A stretch of 64,000 nt of DNA from Bidens hawaiensis (GCA_021521415.1 JAIQDT010000167.1:1742501-1806500), one strand, 5' to 3'. Positions 22,873 through 34,521 are shown, counted from the stretch's first letter. Notes: generated from the sequence alone by a model not told the origin. Numbers and translations: made by a program.

Positions 22873-24443
22873 CTACATAATTTAACAAAGTTCACTTTTA
22901 GTATTTTCGATATCAATTAACCAATTTTAATCATTAATACCCTTTATGTCTCCAAGACAATTAAAGATTAAAATCTAGAACCCAATGTTACATTCACATA
23001 GTAGTTAGGTGACCTTTATCCTATTATTGAACTAACAAGGTAGTCAACGTTTGACGATTGCAACCCTTTGCAACTTCTAGTTTTATGAGATCGGTAAAAC
23101 ATCATATGTTTAGTTGGCATGTTTAATCTCATCAACACCATTGTACGCCATGGTTCGGTGACCCTATTCACATGGTTTCAAAATCAAGTCGTCCCGCTTA
23201 CACACACGTGTGAATTTACACATTCAAGTGGTTAGGTTACCTTATCCCACAAATATGGAAAACCCACCTCAAACTCACAAGTTTTCTCCAATGTAGTTAG
23301 GTGACCATTATCCCACATCGATTTCCCAAATGATTCGAGTGTTGTATAAAATGATGGTGTTAAACTTGTTTTAAAAGGGATTTAAGTTTTCTAAATCCTA
23401 GATTGGAAAACTATTTTGTACCTTGCATTTGCATGCATTCAAATGTATGGTACTTTGTTTGAAAACTAGTTTTCAAACTTCCTTATAATAAAACCCATTT
23501 TATTGTGAAATCATTAACCTTTAATAAAAACAAATTTTATTACCTAATGATTTCTAAGGAACCAATTTTATGCAAGTTGTTGATTTTAATTGTTAACAAT
23601 CCATATGCAAAACAAAACATAAATTAACCAAACAAGCATAAATAAAACAACCACAAGTCCATGACCATGGCCTCCTAAAATGACAACACTTGTTGACTGA
23701 AACAAGTGTGCCAAAAGGTCTCTCCTAAGGGACGAAAATTACGCAAGGTATGTGTCGGTGAACTCTCACTTGATCCCGCATCCAAATGCTTCAAGTTTCC
23801 ACCATGAGTTGTGACTCTTCCACTTTATTTGGGCTCCAACTTCAGCTCCTAGCTTTCTTGGGCCTCCATGTTTAAGTTTTAGCCATTGGGCTTAAATCTC
23901 ATCTTGGACTATGAGGTCCATTAAGGCCCAAAACCAAAACCGTAACTTTGTTGCATCCTCTTTTACAAAAAAATATATCCTAATACATTTTTCTCTAGTA
24001 ATTGAAATACAACAAATCTACTTATTATTACAAACCAATATGAAATAAATAAATAGATTACAAACCCAAATAAAATAATATTACAACCATATTGAATAAA
24101 CCGAATAAATCACAACACAAACTCACATCCAAAGAGTCATGGCGAGGTTATGAACATCCAAATGCATATCCAAATATGCATGGTCCTAGAAGACCAAAAT
24201 GGTTCCCCTTTCACCCATAAAACATTCGGCCAAGGCTAACCAAACCGAAAGTTTTGTGTTTTTGTCCAAACAAAGTAATTAATCATCTATATGACTTAAT
24301 TCTTCAAGATTACCACATGCATGTAAAGTGTAATCTTGAAGAACCAAGGAGTAACCAAACGACAAAAAACTTTTGGCCATATGATGAACCACACCATAAA
24401 ACCCGAAAATTTTTAGATCTATGAAGCATGTATCCGTATAAGC
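22873..24443 (-). other. Element A untranslated leader
   Basis: No gene is seen. It is collinear with the leaders of E (28771-30363) and G (60726-62431). It carries the reverse complement of the family motif GGTCACCTAAC near 23004-23014 and 23296-23306 and a diverged copy near 23231. Confidence 0.8.
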
Positions 24444-24457
24444 GGCTCTTGATGCCA
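24444..24457 (-). other. Element A primer binding site
   Basis: Minus strand TGGCATCAAGAGCC next to the LTR, identical in E and G. It resembles the iMet-tRNA complement TGGTATCAGAGCC with one substitution and one extra A. Confidence 0.65.
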
Positions 24458-24458
24458 T

Positions 24459-25322
24459 TGTTGGGTTTTAACAAGATTATCAAAATCATATAAACCCATT
24501 TATATGAAAAACGAAGCGGAAAATAAAGTTTTAAATCTTGTTAATTTGATTAATATAAAACCGATTTTATATCAAACCCAATGCCCGGATCCATATACGA
24601 AACACATGTCATCAAAACAACCATAGGGTGTTTTAGCAAACTACCTTCAAGATTCTAAGAAATATGAAGGAGGATGAGGATTGAACGGCTAGTCTTCAAA
24701 GTAGAACACCTCAAGCTCGTATACCCACAAGCCACCAACAAGACACCCTTAATATGCTAGGATTTCACACTTGAAAACTCCTTGTTGTTCTTCCTAGTTC
24801 TTGACCGAATTCAAGAGAGGAAAAAGAAGTTTTCTTGCAAATGTAACGTGAGAGAGAGAGAGAGAGAGAGAAAGAGTGCAACCTTTGCACACTTATCTTG
24901 GCCAATATCTTCACAGGAATTGTCTTGGAAGAGTATATTATTAAATAGATGAGAGAGAGAAAAATATTCCCTCCCAAATATTCAAACTCTTTCAAATTAA
25001 TTACTTATGTTATATTTGTTACATAATAAAATGTAACATAGCATATTGTAAGTAACATGCATCATGTTATTTAACCAACTTAAATAACATTATAAAATAT
25101 CTCTCTATAAATTATCCATATAATTTATTTATCGCACAATTGCAAATATTTAGAAACCCATTTTCTAAATGTCGTAAGTGTTGATATTTATTTATCAGAT
25201 CATATCTTAAAATATATATCGTGGGTGTTGGTCTAGCTTGTTATTGGGTATGACCCGACTTGGATAATAACGTACTAGCCACATCAACTCTAATATGTGT
25301 CTTGGGCAGACCGATTCCAACA
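24459..25322 (-). repeat. Element A 5' LTR
   Basis: Minus strand begins TGTTGGAATCGGTCTGCC and ends ACCCAACA; 864 bp. It corresponds to LTRs at 27789, 46772 and 59395. A (GA)n run lies at 24850-24871. Right flank is AATTAATTTG without a partner duplication, since the left LTR is lost. Confidence 0.9.
24850..24871. repeat. (GA)n microsatellite in LTR
   Basis: Eleven GA units within the element A LTR; pyrimidine-rich counterparts lie in the E and G LTRs. Confidence 0.85.
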
Positions 25323-25439
25323 ATTAATTTGTCGAAGAACAGGTTCATAAAGATTATCCTTTTAAATTCTTCTTCAAATTAATTTTTTGCATGCTAAATT
25401 AATGAACTTTAATAACTAATTTTACTTTGAATGTATTTT

Positions 25440-25456
25440 TGTTTGTGGTTGTGTAG
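25440..25456 (+). promoter_or_regulatory. Possible 3' splice acceptor before the extra ORF of C
   Basis: TAACTAAT at about 25413-25420, a T-rich tract, and GTGTAG ending at 25456 lie five bases before ATG 25461. This matches plant branch point, pyrimidine tract and AG order. A spliced subgenomic RNA is an inference; no donor is visible because the 5' half is missing. Confidence 0.35.
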
Positions 25457-25460
25457 AAAT

Positions 25461-27283
25461 ATGGTATACCCCTTTGAGCCGAAGCACAATATGTGCGCCT
25501 TTCTCCAACTTATTGAGGAGAACAGGCCGGTGGAACTGATGATACAGTGGTTGATACGCTCAAATCTTCAGTATGCTTTAACCGAAAGCCCTGTGATTTA
25601 CATAAATCATCACCTTGATTTCTAGAGATCAGCACAATTGGAAGATGACATAAATGGGCGCATGATTGAAACCACCATGGCTGGAAGGGAAGTGGAAATA
25701 ACTGAGAACCTAATCAAAACGAGCCTTCAAATTTAAGATAATCTTGAAGTTAAGCTGTCATATACTACCCAACGATTGTTGCGGATCTTCCAAGAAACAA
25801 TGGGATATCAAGGGAACGTGCAAGAAGGCCAATTCCAATGGGGAATGTTCCCGGTGTTAAATTGTTTCCTTATACATCATACTATTCAGGGGTTCATGCC
25901 AAGAAGGGGTACTTGGACTCTAATGAGAAGTGAGATATCCACAGCCACAGTTTCTGTTGTTTATAATAGGTCGTTTAATTTTTCAAGAATGATATTTGAT
26001 GGCCTGGTGGTGAACTTAAGAAAGCTGGACAAAGATCGATTTCTTATGTACCCGATATTCCTTCAGATTATTTATAATAATCTGAGTCCAAATCTTCCAA
26101 CATATGGAATTACGCATGTGCTCCAAGACCCAAATGTATATAGATGTATCAACATATTGGGTCCAACTAGCCACTTTAAACCTGAAGTGGAGTATGATAT
26201 TATGCCATGGCTAGTTGATCACGAAGTGGAGATTATGGAGGTACCAGAGTCACCTAGGGTGACTAGTGATGAGGAAAGTAGTGAGAGTGAAGATAATGAT
26301 GATATGTCTGACTCTGACGATGAGAATGATGATGGACGAGCTGATTTGGTTGTTGAACTGGATGCTGAGAGAGAGAGGAGAAGATTGATAATGTCAATGA
26401 TGTTGTGAATGCATTTGTGAATGACATTGTAATAAAAGTTCAAGGGGAGACAGATAATAAACAAATCAAGATGATTTGACCAAGGACAACATTGTTTTAA
26501 CACCACCTACATCACCACAAACCCAATTACCACCCCGAGACCATACCTATGAGCCATATGTACCTTCTCCATCTCACTATGACCAAAAATATGAACAATA
26601 TATTCCATCACCATCTACTTCACCACTAAACCAAACCCAAACCCAACCTAAAAACCAAACCAATCCTATACACAAACACAAACCCAAACTTTCCTTGAAC
26701 CTTAACCCTATATACCAGAATATATTCCATCCCATCTCATAAACCAACCTACCACTCCATACCAATCACCATCCCACTCCATCAACAATGAACAAAATGA
26801 AACATCCCAATCCCTAACTACACATAGCCAATCACCATTTATCCAAAAAATCAACCCATTCCCAACCACCTTTGACCATTCTGATTCTAATCCCATTTCA
26901 AAAAACTCTTCCCATTACCTATTGAAGAGAAACTTTTGATTTAATTGTTGAAAACACTTACCTAAAAACTAAGAATCAAGATTTAAAGAAACAAAATAAA
27001 GAATTAAAGAATAAAGTAGAACAAGCTCTGTTACAAATTCAAACCCTGGTGACTGAGGTTGAGAAAACCTTAGATGTACCAACACAGGGGGATAATATAC
27101 TTAATTCTGGTACTAGTGAAGATGATGTGTTGAACTTCAACTCTGGGAGAAGTATATGCGAGTAAGGAGGATGAGGAGGATAATGGAGGATATGATGCTG
27201 ATAACTCTAATGATATAGTTCAAGAATCAAGATTATGACATAGGTGAGAGGATTGATACGTTGGATGAAACTAAAAATTTTGA
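25461..27283 (+). pseudogene. Extra ORF of element C, N-terminal part
   Basis: Start ATG 25461 gives MVYPFEPKHNMCAFLQLIEE. The frame continues to 26408 with only two in-frame stops (25623 and about 25735). Visible stretches are RSNLQYALTESPVIYI, MAGREVEITENLIKTSL, EGQFQWGMFPVLNCFLIHHT, NRSFNFSRMIFDGLVVNL and FLMYPIFLQIIYNNL, then an acidic Ser/Asp/Glu tail (26255-26340). After a frameshift come a Pro/Thr/Gln-rich stretch (26476-26742) and a Lys/Glu-rich coiled-coil segment (26937-27080). From memory this resembles an uncharacterised extra ORF common downstream of pol in Asteraceae copia elements, sometimes mislabelled by automatic annotation. No enzyme motif is seen. Function is unknown. D interrupts it at 27283. 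Confidence 0.7.
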
Positions 27284-27369
27284 TGTTGGGCCTAGATTAG
27301 AGTGGTTTGTACTTAGTCTATTTGTGTTTGGGTTAAGCATGTAATGGGGAATTGGGCCGCGAATGTAAA

Positions 27370-27391
27370 CCGAGATCCTAAGGGATCTCGG
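27370..27391. promoter_or_regulatory. Perfect inverted repeat in D LTR U3
   Basis: CCGAGATCC and GGATCTCGG flank TAAG, about 40 bp before the TATA box. It is retained without change in the other LTR at 53784-53805. Confidence 0.7.
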
Positions 27392-27431
27392 TGGGCTTTT
27401 GGTAGTTATTGGGCTAGTTTTTTTGGTTCCC

Positions 27432-27439
27432 TATATATA
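27432..27439 (+). promoter_or_regulatory. TATA box of D 5' LTR
   Basis: CTATATATAG context, kept in the 3' LTR at 53846-53854. Position is about 150 bp into the LTR. Confidence 0.65.
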
Positions 27440-27691
27440 GCGTGCATTGTATAGGGTTTTGGTTGTTCATTCAATTGTTAAGTTTTGGCCCTCTACATGT
27501 ATACTAGACAAGGTTGTATTTGTGCTTAAGCACGCGACGTATTATAATAATAATACGTGTGTTTTGAAGCATTGCTTGTGTTGCGTTATTGTGTTTGTTC
27601 GTGTTCTTGAGTCACCCGGTATTAGGTTTCCGCACTAATACTTGGTTGGTTGATATCATAATTGTAGTGATCCAGATTCGGGACTTACAAA

Positions 27692-27704
27692 TGGAATCAG
27701 AGCC
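27692..27704 (+). other. Element D primer binding site
   Basis: TGGAATCAGAGCC, two bases after the LTR; one mismatch to the iMet-tRNA complement TGGTATCAGAGCC. Confidence 0.85.
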
Positions 27705-27788
27705 TTTGACCTATTCAGGCTCGTTATAGTGATATCAACGGATTCAAGATATCAAAGTTTGATGATGTTGTTGATTTCCGGTGGGTTA

Positions 27789-28755
27789 TGTAGGAACCGG
27801 TCTTCCCAAGACACATACTAGAGTTGATGTGGCTAGTACGTTATGATCCAAGTCGGGTCATACCCAATAACAAGCTAGACAAACACCATAATATTTTTTG
27901 TAGATACGATCTAACAAATAAATATTAGCACTTATGATATTTAGAAAATGGGTTTCTAAATATTTGCACTTGAGGAATCGATAAATTATAAGGATAATTT
28001 ATTAAGAGAGATTATCTTATGATATTATTTAAGTTTTTTAAATGATATATATATGATAATGGTTGTGATATGTTGCATGAAACTTATGACATGTTAAATG
28101 TCACAAAGTTTCAATAGACCTGTGACTAATACATGGAGTATTAGTCCTGCAACTGATACATGGAGTATTAGTCCTGAGACTAGTACATGGGGTATTAGTC
28201 TGTTCAATGAAGAAAGAGAAAATAATTTCTGGTAGGACCAGCCCACTTTTGGGGGGAAATTTCCCACCCATCTGTTTGAATTAATTTTCTCTTATTAATT
28301 ATCTATCTTGGGACACAACATAAGAACAACCAACCATATTACATGCAATATTTTAATCACTCTCCTCTCTCTCTTCTCTCCAAAATCGGTTCAAGGAAGA
28401 AAAACACAAGAGGGTTTTTGTCTTTCAAGTGCAAGAGTCATTAAATCCTAGCAAGCAAGGTTTTTGTTGAAGGCTTGGAGGGTATACAAGCTTGAGGCTC
28501 TTCTCCATTGAAGGCTATCCATTCAAACCGTCATCTCCTTCATTATTTTGCCTCTTGAAAAGTTGTATTACATAAACCCCCTATGGTTGATAGTTTTGGT
28601 ACGCATGTAATTCGTATATAGATCCGGGGCTTGGGTTTTACATATAAAACGGGTTTTATATCAATCAACACAACAAGATTTAAAACTATTAATCTACTGC
28701 GTTTTTTCATATAAATGGGTTTATATGGCTTTGATAATCTTGTTAAAACCCAACA
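27789..28755 (+). repeat. Element E 5' LTR
   Basis: 967 bp, begins TGTAGGAACC and ends AACCCAACA. It contains a triple hairpin array at 28125-28200. Confidence 0.95.
28125..28200. repeat. Triple hairpin tandem array in E LTR
   Basis: Three consecutive units of about 28 bp. The first is a perfect inverted repeat ACTAATAC-ATGGA-GTATTAGT. Units two and three vary in the left arm but keep GTATTAGT. The same array is in the 3' LTR (47118-47192). Confidence 0.85.
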
Positions 28756-28756
28756 A

Positions 28757-28770
28757 TGGCATCAAGAGCC
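28757..28770 (+). other. Element E primer binding site
   Basis: TGGCATCAAGAGCC one base after the LTR, as in A and G. Confidence 0.65.
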
Positions 28771-30363
28771 GCTTATACGGATACATGCATAAATAGATCT
28801 AAAAAGTTTTCGGGTTTTATGGTGTGGTTCACCATATGGCCGAAATTTTTGGGGCTTTCGGTTACCCCTTGGTTCTTCAAGGTTATAATTTACATGCATG
28901 TGATAATCTTGAAGAGTTAAGTCATTTGGAAGATTGGTTGTTTTGTTTGGACAAAACCCGAAACTTTCGGTTTTTCTTATCCTTGGCCGAAAGTTTGAGG
29001 TTCACAAGGGGAACCCTTTTAGACATGTAACACTTGCATATTTGGATGTGAATTTAGATGTTCATAACCTAGCCATGACCTTGTGTTTGGATGTGTGTTT
29101 GTGTTGTGATTTATTCAATATTCAATTTGGTTGTAATATTATTTTATATGGGTTTGTAATCTATTTATTCATTCATATTTGTTTGTAATAATAAGTAGAT
29201 TGGTTGTATTTCTTTTACTAGAGAAAAATGTATTAGGATATATTTTTTGTAAAAGAAGATGCAACAAGGTTACGGTTTTGGTTTTGGGCCTTAATGGACC
29301 TTATAGTCTAAGATGGGATTTTAGCCCAAAGGCCAAAGCCCAAACGTGGACGCCCAAGGAAGCAAGGAGCTGAAGTTGGAGCCCAATTGGAAGCCCAAAT
29401 AAATTGGAAAGGTCACAACACAAGGTGGACACTTGAAGCAAATGGATGCGGGATCAAGTGGGAGTTCACCGACACATGCTTTGTGTCATTTCTCGTCCTT
29501 TAGGAGAGACCTTTTGGCACACTTGTTTCAGTCAACAAGTGTGGCCAAGATTAGGTGGCCAAGGTTATGAACTTGTGGTTGTTTATTTATGCTTGCATGG
29601 TTGATTTATATATTTTGTTTTATCTTATTTGGATAAGGATACTTAACAAATTTAATATAACTTGCATAAAATTGGTTCCTTAGAAATCATTAGGTAATAA
29701 AATTGGTTTTATTAAAGGATAATGATTTAACAATAAAATGGGTTTTATTAAAAGAAACTTTGAAAAATGGGTTTTCAATAAAGTACCATACATTTGGATG
29801 CATGCAAATGCAAGGTACATAGTTTTCCAATCTAGAATATTGAAAACTTAACTCCCTTTTAAAACAAGTTAAACACCATCCTTTTATACAACACTCAAGT
29901 CACTTGTAGACTTGATATGGGGTAAGGGTCACCTAACCAGATTTAAGAAAACTTGTGATCTTGAGGTGGTTTTATAATACTTGTGGGATGAGGGTCACCT
30001 AACCACTTGTATGTGTAAAACTCACACGTGTGTGTAAGTAGGACGACTTGATTTGGAAACCATGGTTATAGGGTCACCGAAACATGCTATACAAAGGTGT
30101 TGATGGAATTAAACATGCCAACTAAACATATGATGTTTAACCGATCCCATAAAACTAGAAGTTGCAAAGGGTTGCAATTGTCAAACATTGGGTACCTTGT
30201 TAATTTGAATATTGGGATAAAGGTCACCTAACTACTATTTGAATGAAATGTTGGATTCTAGATTTTAATCATTAATTGTCTTAAAGACATAAATGGTATT
30301 AAAGATTAAAATTTGTTAATTGACATCGAAAATACTAAAATTGAGCTTTGTTAAATTACGTAG
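28771..30363 (+). other. Element E untranslated leader with repeated motif
   Basis: No gene. It carries GGTCACCTAAC three times (29927, 29993, 30222), a CACACGTGTG palindrome (30023-30032) and a stem AAACTTTCGG/CCGAAAGTTT (28961-28970 and 28987-28996). All three A/E/G leaders are collinear. Confidence 0.75.
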
Positions 30364-31091
30364 ATGTCCGCAATCTACAATCCACCTAACGAAATTATCC
30401 CACCCGTGCATAACCTATCACTAAGAGCTATACTTGATAAGGATCATCTTAACCATAATAATTTTATGGATTGGTATCGAAATTTGAGAATTGTTCTCAA
30501 ACAAGAAAAAAGGTCCTACATATTGGACGATCCTATCCCCGGTGAACCGAACATTGACGATTTAGATGCCTATAACCATTGGTTAAAATACACTGAGGAT
30601 TCGGTGCAAGTTTCTTGTCTCATGTTGGGAACTATGATTACCGAGATTCAAAAGGGTTTTGAAAATCATGGGGCATATGACATGATCACCCAACTTAAGG
30701 AAATGTTCCTTACTCAAGTTAGGGTGGAACGCTTTGAAAGGGTTCAAGCGCTTCATGCATGTCATATGGAAGAAATACCATCGGTGAAGAGGCGTCACCC
30801 AGAACCTAAAGCAAAGGTTGCTAGAGGTAAGGGACACGTCAAGGGTAAAGTTAAAGGGAAAGCTAAAGCAGAACCACCCAAACCAAAGGAAAATAAGCTA
30901 AAGGTTAGCTTAAATGATCAGTGCTTTGGTTGTGGTGAGATAAGACATTGGAAAGGCGATTTTCCAACCTATCTCAAAGAGTTGAAAGACAAGAGGGATG
31001 CGGGGCAAACCTCAGATACAACTTTCATGATCCATGTTGATCTTAATGTTATTTCTTCTAACACATGGGTATTGGATACCGGATGTGGAAC
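30364..31091 (+). pseudogene. Element E gag and protease start, split by F
   Basis: ATG 30364 gives MSAIYNPPNEIIPPVHNLSL and an open frame to the F insertion. Gag motifs are FMDWYRNLRIVLKQEK and LKYTEDSVQVSCLMLGTM. Compared with G, an in-frame segment of roughly 90 codons (the region with the NYNMNGWDKS block) is missing after ACHMEE. A basic K/G-rich linker precedes the zinc knuckle CFGCGEIRHWKGDF, whose last Cys is Phe. The protease site WVLDTGCGT follows at about 31064-31088, where F is inserted after GGAAC. The continuation is at 42978. Confidence 0.92.
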
Positions 31092-34000
31092 TGTCACACC
31101 CCGATTAGGTAGTTGCGGAAGCGTAATACGGGAATGTAACAGATAACACTAGTATCAACCACATTATTTATAAAGAAATTCAACAAACTAATTTACATCA
31201 TATTAAATTGGTAGGTACTAAGTTTATAAACTAGATGAAATCACATAACCAGTTCTCGGTTTCTTATTCATTAGTACGTATTTGCATCTATTCACAGCTA
31301 TTCAACTTTGTTTCTAACACCAAGCACGTAAGCAATTCATTCCAACTTCGGCTTACCTGAAAAGCATGTTAAAACTGGTCAACTACGTCTAGTTGGTGAG
31401 TTTCAAGTTTCACGAGTACGAACAAAATCAGTATACGAGTTCGTAAAGTTCACAATATGTATGTATATATGTATGTGTATGTTGTATTATACTAAGCCAC
31501 AAGTGAACCCGAAACGAGCTATAACACATGGCCTCTCCTGCCCATGCACTCCCGTTGGCATTTAACAGCCACTTTGCCCCAAAGTATGTACTATGTCTAA
31601 CACCACATAGCAGAATGTAACAAGTTTAATAACAATGTGCAACTGGGTTAACATGTTCCGGCATACCCCTCCGGCCCTGTCAGTTGGGTTTGTCAAACCG
31701 ATAGTACTATCCACACGTCACCGGCAAGAAGTTAATCACTTGTGTTTGTGGGGACTTTCAAGTGTTTTACTTAGATAATTCACATCATCACACGTTTTCA
31801 AGTATATAAGTATATATAAACATGCTTTCCATCCCAAAAGTTCGTAACACAGTTTAAAAAGTGGGGTCGTGAGACTCACCTTACCGTAGTTCAACCTGGT
31901 AATATGTATCAGTAAGTAATGTTCCTCGATTATAGCTTGACTCCTATAATCAGAATCGTACTGTTAATACAAGTACAGTGTTTGGCCCTGTTTCACCGTT
32001 TTCCGAGCCTAACCAAGTTGATCGTTTACGCGTTTCGGGTCTTGGATATAGCTGTTAGGCCCAGAACATGACCATACTCTTAGTTTGTGACGTTGTATAC
32101 TATGAAATGTTCCAAATCAGATTTGGCCCTGTTTCACCGTTTTCCGAGCCTAGCCAAGTTGATCGTTTACGCGTTTCGGGATGAGGTAAGATCACAAAAA
32201 CTTAAGTCAACATATTGATTAAATAAATGATTTGATTTATGAAAGAATTTTGAAGTTTCGGTATCTGGATTGATTGCAGGGTTCGTTTCCGTTTTCTTAC
32301 GGATTTGATTATACAAAACACGTACAATCCATCCGGATTGTCCGGAATTCTCGTAAAGTTCTTTTTTATCAAATTCATCCATAAATACAATATTTGACCA
32401 CTTTTGATATTTTGACATACCAGTCAGTCCGTTAAACACAAAACTGCCGGCTTCGTTAAAACAAATATAGTTTAAATCTTTGATTAATCATATTAATTAT
32501 GTACTTATATATAAATTATGCAAATTTTTATAAAAATAAATTAATATATGGAGAATTTTATTAAAATATTTTCAGAAATTTTAAGATCAATTACCTATTT
32601 ATAAAAATTCATTAAATGTGTTATAATTAAGTAACAAATAGCCGGTTTATACCAAACGACATCCGAAAAATCCGATAATTTTTCCAAGTTGTCACAATAC
32701 CATGAAATAGCTCTTGAAAAATCTCCAGAATCTAACTCTTTGACCAAATTGCCTTTTTGTGTGTTTTTCAGCTGTTAAACTCGATTAAAACACAATTTCA
32801 CAAAAAATACTTAGACATCTCCAAATGTTCCCAAATTTTTCCAGTGATCTTAACATAACATTTATGGGTTCCAAACCAAATTTCATATTTTTTCATGAAG
32901 TTAACCTATTTTTCCCGAATAAAATCCAATAAACGGTAATAAATTCGCCAAATATTATCCGTTTATCGAAAGATTACCAAATTTGAACAGGGACTCACTT
33001 ATGTGATCCCTGATGTCCCTGAAAAGTTTCATATCCTAAAAACAAGCACGTCACAATCGAAGCTCAAACAGCCCCTAAACGAGTTAACCGGTAATACCTT
33101 GTCGGTTTTCGGTGATTTTCGATAGTTTAAACGACTCTCCGGGTCTTGGGTTGCAAACTCAGTGTATCTACATATCATATAACATCATACCAAGCATAAA
33201 TCATCCATTTAACAGCCTTTTTAACTAGGGTTTCGGTTTTGGTTTCAAACCGAACTTTCAAACCGTAAAAACGTTGTATTCATGTTCTAATCCGCGTTTT
33301 TGACCAAATATCTATATGATAATGCTTTGTTGACATGTTTAACATCAAAACATGATTTTTCTTGATTTTTATGGTTTTTGGATGGTTAAACATGTTTAAA
33401 ACTAATCAAGACTTAATTTTTCATGTTTAAACTATATTAACCAAGCTTGAAATCACAAGAATTTGGATGTTTACCTTGAGAGTTTTGGCTTGAAGATGAA
33501 AAGGATCAGCAGAAAATTGGTTTAGTTGGTGTTGGTGCAAAATATCTCTATTTATATATCATTTACAACCAACTAGAAAGAATGGGGTGTTTCCTCTTTT
33601 TGCGTCCGGAAGAAGGGAGGGGCCCAATGGGCCTCTTTTTGGCCCATTGGTGCCTTGTTTTTCGTTCCACGCGTAATCGTCGGTACAAAATTTAATTCGG
33701 GTCTGGTTTTTCGCAAGAAAATTAATTTGGGTGTGAGAAATAGCGCGAAAACGAGTGTTTTTCGACCCATTTTTGCAAAATAATAAAAACATATTAAAAG
33801 ATTGTAAAAACCAAAAATATTTTCACGGATTGCTTAGAACATGTTATATAAGTGTTTTATAAATCTTTTTCGGCTTGACGGATGCTAGAATGCTCGTTTT
33901 GATGTTAACGATTGCGTTTAAACTCATATCGTATCAATAAACGAAACATTTTCGTTTAAATGGTTTTAAACGTACTGAGGCCTAAATATCAATATGTTAG

Positions 34001-34163
34001 CCACTACAATATATATATATAACTCGTATATGACCCCTCAGTATATATACGGGCCATAATCGGTATCGGTCGGTTACTCGTTTAAGCACTACGAATTAAC
34101 CGGTTTATCGTTTACTCTCTACGTAGTGAATAAGGTATACCTTGTTTTGTCACGAATGTCACA
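31092..34163 (-). repeat. Element F 3' LTR
   Basis: 3072 bp, TGTCACACCCC to GAATGTCACA. A TATA box (minus TATATAAATAG) lies at 33548-33558, about 0.6 kb from the U3 end. An internal local duplication near 31988-32165 repeats a TTTCACCGTTTTCCGAGCC block. Short reading frames in it are chance. Confidence 0.95.
33548..33558 (-). promoter_or_regulatory. TATA box in F 3' LTR
   Basis: Minus strand TATATAAATAG, kept in the 5' LTR at 42362-42372. Confidence 0.55.
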
Positions 34164-34174
34164 TTCTCCCCCCG
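34164..34174 (-). other. Element F polypurine tract
   Basis: Minus strand CGGGGGGAGAA next to the 3' LTR. Confidence 0.8.
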
Positions 34175-34489
34175 TTAAGAAATTTCGTCCTCGAAATTTA
34201 ATGTATCATTGGTTTTCTTTTTAGGAAACAGGTGTGGGTATTTTTTTCGGAATTCGTCCTTTCGTTCCCAAGTATATTCGGTTCCTTGTTTTGAATTCCA
34301 CCGAACTTTTACCAATGATATTTTGTTGTGTCGTAACTGTTTGGTTTTCCCGTCCACAATTTCTACCAGTTCCTCTACGAAGTTGAGCTTTTCATTAATA
34401 TGAACATCTTCCAGTGGTACTATTGTCGTTTCATCAGTCAAACACTTTTTCAGATTCGATACATGAAACACATCGTGAATAGTGCTCAA
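34175..34489 (-). pseudogene. Element F integrase C-terminus with chromodomain-like tail
   Basis: The frame reads STIHDVFHVSNLKKCL (typical integrase C-terminal segment), an acidic spacer, then VEIVDGKTKQLRHNKISLVK, VRWNSKQGTEYTWERKDEF and KKYPHLFPKKK. The VRW...TWE pattern is that of the chromodomain-type tail of plant chromoviruses, which in characterised members guides integration to marked chromatin. It is out of frame with the integrase core (34647-35291), so a frameshift separates them. Confidence 0.85.
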
Positions 34490-34521
34490 TTCTAAGGGTA
34501 GTTTTACTCGGCAGGCTACAG

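Larger units (their letters stand above)
16531..25322 (-). mobile_element. A: Ty1/copia element lacking its 3' LTR
   Basis: Minus-strand order from the right is 5' LTR (25322-24459), primer site, 1.6-kb leader, gag start (22872), gag interrupted by a truncated gypsy LTR (22710-20013), then the rest of gag, integrase, RT and RNase H (to 16580). About 50 bp after the RNase H stop the sequence switches to element B at about 16530. The 3' UTR (about 0.75 kb in E) and 3' LTR are therefore missing. It is the same family as E and G. Confidence 0.9.
27284..27689 (+). repeat. Element D 5' LTR
   Basis: 406 bp, begins TGTTGGGCCTAG and ends GGGACTTACA. It contains a 9-bp-arm inverted repeat (27370-27391) and a TATA box (27432-27439). 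Confidence 0.93.

Noticed and set aside
25776..26408. Possible host gene with an acidic tail
   Set aside because: It is in the same frame as 25461 across two stops, and its other half follows D and leads into a polypurine tract and LTR. It belongs to a retroelement.
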